Assembly (NCBI RefSeq): GCF_000143415.4
Contig: NW_003314267.1
Coordinates: 1,247,309 to 1,311,308, forward strand
Reading direction: 5' to 3'
DNA: 64,000 bases
Origin: Selaginella moellendorffii
Lineage: Eukaryota > Streptophyta > Lycopodiopsida > Selaginellales > Selaginellaceae
In this document: piece after piece, positions 1 to 10,815 of the stretch
Layout: the number at the start of each line of letters is the position of its first letter
How positions within the stretch are numbered: the stretch's first letter is position 1
Translations under genes and position numbers: made by a program
The notes under the pieces: generated by a model
What the model was told of the DNA's origin: nothing
What the model saw: only the letters and a program-made list of their open reading frames with translations
The model's database searches: none

Positions 1-294
1 ATTGCTCTGGCCTGTTGCGATTTCTGTCTTGGGTCAACTCGACCCCGTCGATTCCCATCCTTAGAACGCCGGGCAGTCACGGGGGTGCATTTCATCCTTT
101 TGTCTCTCTTGCTCGCAACAATTGGTTTTGGGACGTATACACCAGAAACCAGATGGGAATCATGTTGAGGGCTACCTGCGATTCGCTGCGCCCGATAGCC
201 CAAGGATCTGAGCAGAACCGAATGATAGCAAATGAATGAAGTAGAGAAACGTATCTTACCATTTCTGGTATCGAGAATTCAATAGTTCCATCAC
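1..294 (-). CDS. unidentified multi-exon gene, partial (3' side runs off window)
   Basis: The minus strand reads as short exons with clean splice borders. One exon ends at 260 before a GTAAG donor and starts at 294 after an ATAG acceptor. It joins in frame to an exon that stays open to the left edge, in the frame reading ...VYVPKPIVASKRD... and a basic stretch rich in Arg and Lys. Further exon-like pieces lie upstream near 409-470 and 650-760; the latter reads FCSLCQ followed by a second Cys and could be part of a zinc-binding motif. I do not recognise the family. The downstream acceptor inside 150-200 is ambiguous, with several AG choices. The call rests on frame and splice sites only. Confidence 0.35.
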
Positions 295-839
295 CTATAA
301 AAGACGATGGCAATTGTCATAAACGGGAAGCAATGTCGTAACTTACAGTTATCAGTCTCTTGTTAGTAATGTCTCGTCAACCTCACATAACTTGCAAAAG
401 GACAAGTCATCTTACCGAGAAGCAAGTCATCAGCAGCTTTAAGAGTGGAAGAGCAAACAAGACCGAAACAGTAAAACTGACAGCTTATTAAGAAAGACTT
501 ACTTTCGCTAGATGGTTTCGTGGCAATACAAACCAGCTAAGCGTATGCAAAAGCCTCCTACCAAGCACTGATATATAAAGGACTTTGCTTCTAATATTGT
601 GTCTTCGACACTTCTAAATATTTGAGACTTAGAAAAGTTTGCACCTCAAGACCACCACCAGTGTGCACAGCCCTGAGTTTGGCACATACTGCGTCCAAGC
701 CTTGACACAAAGAACAGAAAACATGCCCTTCAAATGGAAAATTACTCGTACAAACATACCAACACAATGTCAGTTCATGGATTTTCAATAAGTGGCCCTG
801 CCATTTAGCAAAGAAATGTTCTGTAAAGGAGAAATAATT

Positions 840-2370
840 TGTTCTGGTTCTAAACTGTCACAACTCGCGAGCTCCACAATGTCGCCCGCGACGCCGATTC
901 TAGCTTGGGATTTTTCTCCTTTTCTTGTCTAGAATCAACCACTCTTCTCTCTAAATACCTTCAAAACAACATCAAGAACTCCCTCTCTAACAACCTGTCA
1001 CACTTTCACGTCGAGGGCGGCTCTCAAGGACGTGTTGCAGCTGGCCGTGGATGGAGCTGGCAGAACAAGCGAGCAGGGTCTTGACGGGGCTTGACACTTT
1101 GTCATCTGCGCGGGCAGAGAAGCCCAGCTAGCCCGTTTCAGCTCCCTCAGCCATGCGACGCAAGATTAAACTCACGGCAAGACAAGGCCCTCTCAGCACA
1201 CTCTCCTCCTAGCTCCTCGTATTTGAGCATTTCAGCTTCTCAGCCAGCCGCCACAAGACAACAGCTTCTTCGGTCACATCTCAATATCAAGACACAAGCT
1301 ACACTGCTCATCGACAACAAGATCTAGACCATGGACCAGCTCAAGAAGTTCTGCTGCAAGTATGGTAACCTCTGCAGTATGGCAAAACAGGAGAAGAGCA
1401 TTCCTCAAGGATCTCAAGCACTGAGAGAAGGCAGCAGGCCCTACCAAATATGCCAAACTAACTTCAGCGTCCTTCAAGGATCAAGTCCAAGTAGCTCAAC
1501 TGTTGGACTTCGCCCCAGTTCCAATTGCGGAGTCAGCCAGCAACACCTTGGATGCCGAGAACTTGGCGTTACCATGATGTGGGCAATGGGAACTGAGTCA
1601 AGACCCAAGGCCACCTAAGCAAGACAATTTCCCCTCCCAAGCAAAGGAAGAAGTCAGAATTACATCAAGAGCCAAAGCATGACGAATGCTCAAGCAAAGA
1701 AAGAAGCTGTCACAGATAGACAAGCAAGAAAGCCACGTGGTCGAACCACTCGACCTCTCAAAGCCGAGCGTCGTCCGCAGCCCAGCCCCAAGACATCCCG
1801 TTAAGCACAATCCACCGTAGTCAATGGTCTTAAGCTTCTAAACAAAGGCCTAGTCAATATGGAAAGCAATGTTGCATCGAGAGAGAGCACAAATCGCCAA
1901 TTCCAAACCAAGATATACTCCTCGCATCTTGTGCAGCTTGGGAAGCAGGTTGCAACTGACAAGGTCAAGTGCTCATCAGCCAAGATCACTATTACAATCA
2001 AGCAAGACACCAAGCAAAGAGCATGGCACCAAGCTCTTCAGAAGTTGTAAACTTCACCTTGCTCTTGATCTTCCTAGCTTTTCTTAATTCAATGCTCTTG
2101 GCCTCTCTTTGTTCCATAGCTTCTCTTGGCAATAATCTTGGCTGGATCTTGGCTAATTATTTGGCTTGAATGCTGAGTTGCTATGTTCTCTCTCTCCATC
2201 ACTCCTTGTTTCTTCTTGCTCAGCTTGAAGATTGTATTAAGCATGGAGGGTGGAGCATCATCAGCAAAGCTCACAAACCCTTACATTATGCATCCATCAG
2301 TCTTATGCTTACCGCAAGACTATCAAAACAGCATATAGATAGATAAATAGATAGAGTAAACATACTGCGC
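840..2370. other. no convincing gene; ORF fragments only
   Basis: Several overlapping ORFs of 60-95 codons occur on both strands (for example 1331-1618 plus), but none shows splice continuity or a recognisable domain. The stretch is rich in CAAG-type repeats and may be a decayed transposon or untranslated sequence. I see nothing firmer in it. Confidence 0.3.
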
Positions 2371-2714
2371 ATGGATCACGTTCAGTGGTTTCGGTTTGCA
2401 TGCAAGTTTAGGATTGCTCGCTCGGCTTGCAGCGTGCCGCGACAACAATGCTCACATGGAGCCCAGAGCTGGAGAGCCCAAGGTGTGTTTGTGCAAATTG
2501 TGTTTCTCAAGAGGATTTGGATTTTTTCTCACAAGCCTTTGGGCCTTGGTCAAAATTCAATCAGACAATTCGGGATGCTTGGTGCGGAGGCTAGACCTTC
2601 GATTGCGTCGCGTGTGGGATCAAGCCTGCAACGCCGCAGAGGTCGACATGTTCATCACCAGAGTCGAGGTGATCGATGACTGTTATGATCCCTAACCCCT
2701 CTACACTGTAGAGG

Positions 2715-3439
2715 GCCCCTATGGTGGCATCACTTACGCCGACCTCCGCTCTGGTGTGGATAGCTTGGATGAGAGAACGCACCAAGATCTCGTGAAAGCA
2801 GTACGCGCTAAAGTCAAGCGGGACGTCAAGCGGCAGATGCAAATGCCCAAGTTTAGCAATTCGCTGGCGGAGCTCATCCGGAGATCATCGTGGAAACCCA
2901 AGTTCACACCGTCCAATGTGATTTTCAAATCCACTCAAGGTGCTAGAGAGTTTAAGGAGCGAATGGCATGCTGGGCGGAGCAGGATTTGTTCAGATGCGC
3001 AAGCGACATTGATAGGACGAGGGAAGTGATGCTGCGGTTTGAAACCCGGGTGGTTGAGGAGCTCGAGGACGACATGCTGTGCAGCAAGCTGCTGCAGGAG
3101 AGGCCAGGGGAAATGAATTTCTCGGCGAACAGCTGCTACGAGCCCGACGTGTATAACCAGCTGGCGGAGTGGATCGAGGGTGCAAAGGAGTACCATCGCG
3201 AGATTGAGATTAAAGATTACAAGGTTTGGGAACCGGATTGCTGCGTGAATCTCTTCAGGTTTGAGGTGGCGTACATTGAGCAGCTGCTGCGGGATTACAA
3301 GGCGCAGGAGGGAGCAGCGCAGGAGATCGTGGCGAGGAGGTGTGAGCCCACTGATTTTGAGATGTTTAGACGCATGAGGAGTACCAGTTATATGCTGATG
3401 GACTTGCTCTTATCATCATCGGAAAGAGATGATCGGTGA
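2715..3439 (+). CDS. hypothetical protein, about 240 residues
   Basis: An open frame runs from about 2715 to the stop at 3437-3439. It has coding-like, highly charged composition: Arg/Lys-rich at the start (about residues 12-32), Glu/Asp-rich later, probably mostly helical. There is no ATG at the natural beginning of the conserved-looking part, so an upstream exon is likely. The stretch CCCTAAC then pyrimidines then TAG at 2714 looks like a branch site and acceptor, and a donor could lie at 2672. The frame upstream (2396-2692) is the same frame interrupted by one TAA at 2693-2695. I do not recognise the family; it may be lineage-specific or a domesticated element. Confidence 0.4.
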
Positions 3440-4014
3440 TTCATGATACAGAGATTTATAAGATGTTGAGCGCATTTTTGGTCAAGAGCAGTTTCGAACA
3501 CACGAAGCTAGAAGCTATAAAATTTCTGGCCTGGAGGTAAAGAAGCACACAAGTAGTGTGTTCCTCCATGCTTGGGAGGGACTGTATAAGTGCTTGTTGC
3601 TAGATGACTTGAGCTTGGATTGTGACCTCAAGAATTCATTGCTAATGTGGTGCATGATCACTATGCCTGGGCCGTCGTAAGCAATGACCAATCTCCATTT
3701 GAGAAATGTGTCTTGCTGATCCTCTTTCTGGATTTTGCAATTGGAGCAAGAGAAGACACTATACCTGCTGCAGATCATGGCTCAATGGAGCTGGAGCCCG
3801 CATTGGAGTCCCATCTCACGAAGCTCTACAAAGATGCCCCAGTTTCTTCCAGGCGATCATCCAAGATCATTTGTGGATCAAATCACAGGTAACTTCAAAC
3901 ACTCATGAGTTCTTATGGTAGATTTGTTTTTTTCTTTGCGGAGAGTCCGATGCAGCTTGCTTTTGATCATGTTTTCTGAGAGCCAGCGGCACCGAAGGGA
4001 CGGAGGAAGCGCCC

Positions 4015-4165
4015 CCTGGCACAGTAAACGTAGCGTTGCTCAAGCCAACAAAGTGGTATAAACTCATGGAATGGAGTAATGGGAGTGGAAGCAGCTCTTG
4101 GTCGAGGAAGATGGAGAAAAATATAGTGATTTTGTTAACGCCAAGCTTGTTTAATCCAAACAAAA
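4015..4165 (+). pseudogene. duplicated exon relic (copy 1)
   Basis: This stretch is clearly related to 6255-6385 at the nucleotide level. The second copy reads as protein in the frame KWSKLMEWSNGEWKQLL. The copy here has lost one G within a run of Gs, which breaks that frame. Both are therefore treated as relics of the same unidentified gene or element. Confidence 0.5.
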
Positions 4166-4221
4166 ATGCATGAAAATCATCTTCATCTCCCTACCTGCTA
4201 TACTGGAACAAATATTAGATT

Positions 4222-5328
4222 CTAGTGCTTGTAGTGTAGCACCACTGTCCGCAGCTCCGTGTTGGAGAAGCTACAACACAAAGAGATCCATTGTTCGTCA
4301 CAAAGCCGATGAAATCTCATTCTACCTGGAACGCTTCCGACACTCGAGTTTTGGCTCGCCATCTCCGTCTTGAGCGCCAACGAGCCTGCTCAGGAAGAAG
4401 GAATGGGAGACGACTGCGATCTTCTTCTCCTTGCGAGCAGCCAGCCTGCATGAACTGGACGAGATGAAAATCGATCGAAGCGAGCCATGCATACCATTGG
4501 AGCAACGCTCGCCGTCTAGCATCCAGCGAGGCTTTCGACTCTGGCAGCGTCGGGCTCCATAGCGAGTCCTCCTCGTCCATGATCTGTGAAGAAAAATGTG
4601 GTCATTGATACAACGCGCGCAAGGCACGAACCTGCGAGAAATCCACTGCCGGAAACCGCTGCTTGCACCTGCTGATGGAGCTCCTCTTGTCACAGGGATA
4701 AACACTCTGTGTGATCGATCGGGCATGTCAAGACGAGGCAAGATCGAGTAGCATTACCGTGTGCTCCCTGCAAAGCTCGAGGGCGATGAAAGGCGGGCAG
4801 CCGACGCTAGAAACCGCAGCTGCGGGGCATGCTCCAACACCATCGGCCATGAGCGGGGGAAGCTCCTCGCCCGGCTTGCGCTCGCCACCGCCAAACACAC
4901 CAGCAGCGGTTTGCAAAGTCCTGGCCGCGAGAAATCCCGGATCTCATCAGTATCATAACTGAGACTCTGTGGCACACCTTGTCATGGGCGAAACGACGAC
5001 GAGGTCGACTCCACCATGGACCTTTCGCTCCCGGAGCTCCTTTACCTGCAAAGCAAGAAGCATTTCATTCGTGGAGACGAAGAAGAAGAAGAAGAACTCT
5101 ACCTGTTTCCAGCCCGTGGTTGTCAAGCTTGCGTCTTCAATGCCGAAGCAATTCCATCCCTCCAGGAGCTGCCATCGCGGCACCACCATGCGCAGCGCAA
5201 GGCTGAATACCGTTCCGGCATAGCCGACGTTGTGGTGGCCTTGCGCATGCCGAACCTTTGGCAACCAGTGAGTAACGAAGCCACACAGGAGATCTTACCA
5301 GGTGGAGGATCTTCTTGTCATCGTCCAT
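4222..5328 (-). CDS. phosphoglycerate-mutase-like (histidine phosphatase) protein, 234 residues
   Basis: Nine exons (5328-5299, 5255-5211, 5168-5103, 5045-4978, 4920-4758, 4706-4632, 4583-4495, 4445-4326, 4270-4222) splice to 705 bases with no stop. The product begins MDDDKKILHLVRHAQGHHN, carrying the RHxxG phosphohistidine motif typical of the branch (RHAQG in plants). It continues with LVVVSPMTR, LQTAAGVFGG, the PPFIALELCREH block, SIS and VDFSQI blocks, and VVSHS, which supplies the second active-site His. The end reads FSNTELRTVVLHYKH. This matches the small plant cytosolic PGM-like family, whose physiological substrate is uncertain; it is not the glycolytic enzyme. It is slightly shorter than usual, about 234 against 240-280 residues. 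The 5' flank contains an AAACCCTA-type telo box near 5340. Confidence 0.9.
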
Positions 5329-6060
5329 AGAGTTTGTAAAACCCTAGGCAAGATCATAGACCTAAATTCGTCAACCCGTAAAGGGAAGTTATCTTTAGAA
5401 TTTCCACTATTCCTCGAAGATATTTTAGAGATGAGGCTCATGCACAGGTTTCTAAACTCATGCTTTTGGCAAGTCCAGTCGAGTGCAACTTATAGTCAAA
5501 CAATCTCTTCAGCTCGTCGATGTATAATTGATCTCTATTCGCGTGGAAAGATCCAGCTCCAGAACTTGATCCAGCTCTGCCTTATTCTTCCAAGAAGCTG
5601 TGATGTGTTATGCAAGGCGATGCCGCTGGACTTTGTGATGGAATTCGCGTCCAGGCAGAGTGTCAAGGCGGGTTTTGGTCCTCTCGCGTACAGCAACCTC
5701 CGTTGCTTCTTGTTTGCGAGTTGGTAGGATTTCAAGGTGATATTCCGCAAGCTGGTAAAGGCTTTTGAATCCCACGGAAAAATCGCCAATGTGGAATGGT
5801 AGTGATTGACAATACAAGCTTGCTGACGTGAGTGACGTGAGACAATACAAGCTTGTTCTGCCCATCATGTCTTTTATGGGGTTTTCAACATGGAACTTCT
5901 TGTTGGTCTAGCCGATGGTGAACAGCCCAGTTTCTCATGGGGGTGAATGGTACGGGTTGAAATGGGTGGTCAAGTATGACGAGCAAGAAGATGAGAAGTA
6001 CAAGACCATTGTGAGGCTTGGCCGTGGTGTTACTGGGAAGTTTTAGGGCACAGAGATCAG
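5302..6060 (+). other. unassigned ORF fragments
   Basis: A 141-codon ORF (5302-5727) overlaps the first exon of the antisense PGM-like gene and has no recognisable domain. A second stretch (5913-6025) reads MVNSPVSHGGEWYGLKWV and is followed by stops. It has coding-like composition and may belong with the relic at 6255-6385. No function can be assigned. Confidence 0.25.
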
Positions 6061-6254
6061 GCTTGAGAAGTGACAGGATGGGTTCTCAGTTGCTCGCTAC
6101 GATCCCACGCTCGGGCTCCTCCGGCATTTGGAAGTAGTGGAAGGAGATTGCATGCTTGAGAGGAATTGATGATCCACAAGTTTGTGATCCCGAGGTTTAT
6201 GATCCATGGTTGAGACGAGCCCGAAGTTACTACAACAGTGAAGTTTAGCATCAA

Positions 6255-6385
6255 GGCTAGGACGTTGCTCAAGCCAACAAAGTGGTCCAAACTCATGGAA
6301 TGGAGTAATGGGGAGTGGAAGCAGCTCTTGGTCGAGGAAGATGGAGAAAAATATACTGATCTTGTCAACGTCCAGCTTGGTAAAA
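6255..6385 (+). pseudogene. duplicated exon relic (copy 2)
   Basis: This stretch pairs with 4015-4165. In one frame it reads KPTKWSKLMEWSNGEWKQLL, then VEEDGEKYTDLVNVQLG, with no stop, and then runs into poly-A and poly-T at 6382-6400. It abuts the 3' end of the CYP59 gene on the opposite strand. The family is unidentified. Confidence 0.45.
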
Positions 6386-6414
6386 AAAGGTTTTTTTTTT
6401 CTCATCTCTAGTCT

Positions 6415-8467
6415 TCATCGCCTGCTTCTCTTCCTATCGTCGTCTCTGTAAGATCTTTCCCGGTGATGATCTTCTCTTCTTTCGCGCCATTCATCGACCC
6501 TTCGCCTCCTTTTATCCCTGTCCCGATCTCTATCTCTATCATCCTTGCGATCTCTGTCTCGCTCGTCCTTGCGACCTCTATCTCTGTCCGAGGATCGCTC
6601 ATGTCGATCATGCCGCTCGTCCCTTGAGCTCCGTTGTCTCTCCTCCACCTGGCTCCGAGATCTTGGCGACCTTGAAACATCTTCTCTTTTCTTTGCATTG
6701 TCATTCTTGTCCGTCTCGGTCTCATCGAAAACCATCTCGTATCTGCGAGAATGAGTTATTAGAGCACTGACGCTGTGAAACCAGGCGAAGACAAACCTCT
6801 TTCCTGTGCCCCCACGCTGCCCGTCGGTGACTTTCAACTCATACTTCGGCCTCTGGCTCAAGCCATCAACAGCTGAAAATAACAACACAAGTCAGTTTCA
6901 AGTTCCACACAAAAATGTGTCACACAAGTTAGTACCTTGCTTGTCGTCTTGGGCGCCAAACTTGTGGTACCGGTTCCACAGTTTTGACACACTCTGACTG
7001 AAGTCCACATGTATTCTTCGGTCATCGATTAATACGTTGTCCATTTTGAAGTATGCAGCTTCGCAGGATTCTCTGGCCTCAAACTCTGCACAAGAGATTA
7101 AATTGGAATGCTATCGGATGCTGGAAAGCGACGTACCAACAAAGCCGTAGCAAAGGCTATCTCCCGTTTTGTGGTCCCGAATAATATCTGCCCTGTCCAT
7201 TCAATACGTAAGAGAAGCTCAGCCAAAGAAGCGAGAGTACAATCACTTACGAAATGACCTTCCCAAAACGCTGAAATATCACCTCTAGATCTTCATCCTG
7301 AAACGTCAAAGGTTAAGGCCAGATGATGCGTACTGATCAAACCAACCTGAGTGGTAGGATTTAATTTGCATACGAAGAGCACATTGTCTGGAGGTCTTAC
7401 TTCAGCATCCGGAATGTCTCCCACCTACAAACGGTAGCATGAGCACAAAAGGTCGCAAGAATGACAAAAGCAAGCTCACCATTTCCAGGACAACTGCTCG
7501 CGTGTGTGCCTCCCGCGACCGAACGTTCTTCTCCACTTCTTCCGCGTCATGCAACTCCTCCAGCGGAACCCAGTCATCCTCCAGCCTCACGTCAATACCC
7601 TGAAATCCAGTGTTAGAAACGTAAAACGAGTACTTCGATCTTCGAAAACCTCTTCTGGTTTCAGCTCAGGTGATCTGTCTGGAATCAACTCAGCGAGCTC
7701 GGGAGGGTCATCGAAGGGATCATCCAAAATGCTCGTGTGCTTTATGCTGTCAAGCAGGTACTTAGAACCGACGCCCAAGAATAAGGGAGATACTTACCGT
7801 ATGTTTTTGTAAGGCCGATGGTTGTCATCGACATAAGCTTCATTTATCCTCGTCAGAGTTTCAAAACCTTCCGCGACCTCCCCAAAAATCTGATTCAAAG
7901 TAATAAGCATCAACGAACTCGAAACTAGAAGACGCTTACCGTATGCTTTTCGTCAAGGTAGTCAAGGCCGTCCCGGAGGGTGATATAGAACTAAAAAGAG
8001 GAGAACATGAGACGAAATCCGACACAAAGAGAGAATAAACAAACCTGGGAAGCATTTTGGCCTTCTCCAGCACTAGCCATAGCCACGACCCCGACCTTGT
8101 CATGTTTAAGCCGCTGGTTGATCTCATCCTCGAAGAATCGCGCTTGATCGCCATACAAAAACCTGGAACGCATCATCAAGAGAGAGAGAGAGAGAGAAGA
8201 ACTGAGCTTACTTGTAGATTGAGTCTCCTCCCCGACCAGTTCCCGTGGGATCACCAGTCTGAGCAATGAAATCCTTTTGAACCGAGTGGAAGAGGCAGTT
8301 GTTGTAGTATTTGATCCTGAATCAAACAAACCCAACAATGAGAACTTACTTGCGAGGCCGGCAACTTACTTGCAGAGCTTGAGGAAGTTCTTGCACGTAA
8401 TTGGGCAGCTCTCGGCGTGAAGATCAATGACTATATCCCCCACGCTCGTGCTGAGAAGCACAGCCAT
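6415..8467 (-). CDS. CYP59: nuclear cyclophilin with RRM (CYP59/PPIL4 type), 471 residues
   Basis: Thirteen exons (8467-8370, 8316-8212, 8162-8045, 7990-7940, 7889-7798, 7746-7650, 7599-7480, 7424-7347, 7297-7251, 7192-7137, 7085-6936, 6872-6797, 6742-6415) give 1416 bases in one frame. Residues about 1-160 are a cyclophilin-type peptidyl-prolyl isomerase domain ([39 protein letters not shown]). Residues about 240-320 are an RRM with the RNP motifs LFVCKL and GFVEFEA. The C-terminal 110 residues are Arg/Asp/Ser-rich, as in the plant protein that binds the RNA polymerase II C-terminal domain and nascent RNA. The CCHC zinc knuckle found between RRM and tail in Arabidopsis CYP59 is absent; the intron there is too small to hide it. 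Several upstream cues (telo box at 8479) suggest constitutive expression. Confidence 0.95.
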
Positions 8468-8469
8468 CG

Positions 8470-8500
8470 CCGAGAGAAACCCTAAATCTCCAGAGGAGGA
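8470..8500. promoter_or_regulatory. telo-box-containing CYP59 promoter
   Basis: AAACCCTAA at about 8478-8486 matches the plant telo box common in promoters of translation and RNA-processing genes. The adjoining sequence up to 8690 is a copy of the region between the methyltransferase and transporter genes at 15.7-16.0 kb. Confidence 0.45.
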
Positions 8501-8505
8501 ATATC

Positions 8506-8700
8506 CAAAACAATATGCCCTTTTTCTGGAGATGTTCCTTTTTCTTGCCGCGAAGAATGCGCCCGAGGATTCTTCGGTTTGTGTAGATTAGATGCAAGCC
8601 ACACCGCTCTCGACAATGGATTCCGCAATGGCTAACAGCCGGATACAGGCCGGGGTGTGGAATCCACGGATAGTCGAGGAATTCCATTTTGGAGGCGAGG
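8506..8700 (+). pseudogene. truncated copy of transporter promoter and first exon
   Basis: Sequence from the CCGCGAAGAATGCG block at about 8548 through GTGTAGATTAGATGCAAG and the following CCGCTCTCG.CAATGGATT stretch matches 15850-16010, which is the leader and first codons of the folate-biopterin-type transporter gene. Nothing of the rest of that gene follows. The copy ends near 8700. Confidence 0.75.
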
Positions 8701-9690
8701 AGGAGGAGCAGCAATTGGCGGCGCTAACAATGAAGCTGAGACGTAATCGTATCTGAAGGGGAGGCCATGCACTAGATCGACCATCATCCAAAGCTGGAGA
8801 TCTCAGCTTTCAGTCATGACAGAGTCTGCGTCTGGCGACGTGACACTGTCATGTGGCCTGGTTACCCAGAGAAGCGTATCAAACAGGTGATGCGGGACTC
8901 GGGCATGCTCTGTGGCAATCTTGTCCGAGGGCTGGCTGTGTTGCGGGTGGCCAGTTGCAATCCTGGCACCAGATTGCTCCCCGTTCTTAACATGAGCGAC
9001 CGCCGCTGAAACTATCTCAGATCAATCTGGAAATGAGAGACGGGTTCGGCTGTCTCTAGCCCATCAAGCAGAGGTAGAACGGGATTTAGTATCTGGTGCA
9101 ATCGATTTCCAGCGCCGAGGGAGACGACCTAGGCAAGGAGAGCGAGAAAACAACTGCGGCTGCCACCACTCCCAGGTGCTTTCAATCCATCCTCGAAAGT
9201 CGTGTTACAAGATCACGATATCAGGATCTCCACAAATCACGCGGCGGTGATCAACCAATCAATCGATCGCCTGTCGCCCTGAGCTGCCGCCATAGCCAAG
9301 AACTAGCAGCATTGGAGCTGTGGGTCTACCAACTTTGAGGGATGCACCACCTTGTGCTCCATAGCTAGCATGTGCCACGTCCAAAACATTGTTACATGCA
9401 ACACTATTTATATTGTTGACATTATATTTTAAAACATAATGCCCTAAATTTCAAACCAAAGGAGGAAATACAAACTTTCTGTCCAAAAAAATGAGCTCAC
9501 CAGAAAGATTTCCTGTCATGTGGCTACTAGTTGACAATGTCTAGAATTTGGAGCTCGAGTGCCAAGTATAACAGTGTGCTCTCCTTTTTGTGTGGAGAGC
9601 ACGTGAATGCTGAACCAGTCCTGGTTGCCTCTCACCTCCAACTTGACATATATGAGCTGTTCCAGGAGTGTTGTTGTCGGGTTTGTTTAA
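8700..9690. other. no supported gene
   Basis: An 80-codon plus ORF (9096-9338) has no recognisable domain. The sequence changes from ordinary base composition to strongly AT-rich at about 9400, which marks the edge of the transposon-rich block. Confidence 0.3.
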
Positions 9691-10627
9691 TAGTTATTTA
9701 TTAATTCAATTGATTAAATGGAATTCATAATTATACACATGTTCATAATTTATAAACAAAAGATTAATATCTTTGCATATCTACCATTAGATAGTAGAAT
9801 AAACTAGAATATACTAGGAGGTATATAAATAAAATATTAACACTCCAATATATATTAACCAAAAACAGGCCCAAATTTAGTGTATAATTAAATATTTAGA
9901 ATGACATTTTATTTCTATTTTTATGTAGAATTGTCAAAAATAAATAAACTTTCATGCATTTAAATATTTATAAACTTTATTCAAAATTCTAAATACCAGT
10001 CCTTTTCAACATCTAAAGCTTCTCTAGTATAAACTAATATAAACTTAGTATTCAACTAAATATCATAACTTAATGTTCCATATTTTCTATTTAAATTGTT
10101 ATCACACTTTATTATATATTATATTCTAGTATCATAGCAAATGGCACAAATCCAGTAGGCTTGGGCTGTTGGAGCAATTGTGTGGTGGCCTATGATGCCT
10201 CCAACATCATACTCTAGAATAAAATTTATAAGTACATCTTTTTATTTTGTTGGATATTCAAGAATCACCATGAGTCTATGACTTAATAAAAGTTGTTAGT
10301 GAACAAGGATTTCAAGGGGTATAACATATGTAATTATGAATAAATATATCATCAATATATTGTTATTGTGGATCTTTGGAACTATAAGGAATAAATAAAG
10401 GCTCTATTAATGAGTTTAAAGTGAGAGAAGTAAGGTGTGTTATAAAGATCTCCTAGCACAGAAAGAAGGATCAGGTCTGTTATAGATAACTCCTAGCACA
10501 TAACCCTTATAGCTCCCTACTTTGCACATGTTGGTTGTCACTTACTCCTCACTCACTCACTATAAGAAAGACTATCCTATCAAGAACATTTCTACAAGAT
10601 TATGTTACATGAGTTTAAATAGGAATT

Positions 10628-10815
10628 GACAACTAAGAAACACCCAGGTTTTTAGAAGTGAGGCACCAAGTCTCACTCCCTTTAAAACATTCTAAGGAAC
10701 TCTTTATTCCTATTGCTAATCTATGTTATATACTCTTTCATGATTTGCATACAAGTACCCTTCTAATGGTCATGACTGCATGATGACTCTTGACTTGACC
10801 ATCTACCACATGGCA
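10628..10815 (+). repeat. direct repeat, left copy
   Basis: It matches about 12325-12470, with common blocks AAGTCTCACTCCCT, AAAACATT, CTTTATTC and ATGATTTGCATACAA. The spacing of about 1.7 kb would fit short LTRs of a small non-autonomous element. Confidence 0.55.

Noticed and set aside
4953-5264. single-exon 103-codon ORF in the PGM-like gene
   Set aside because: It reads through two introns; the poly-Phe part is the polypyrimidine tract of an intron.
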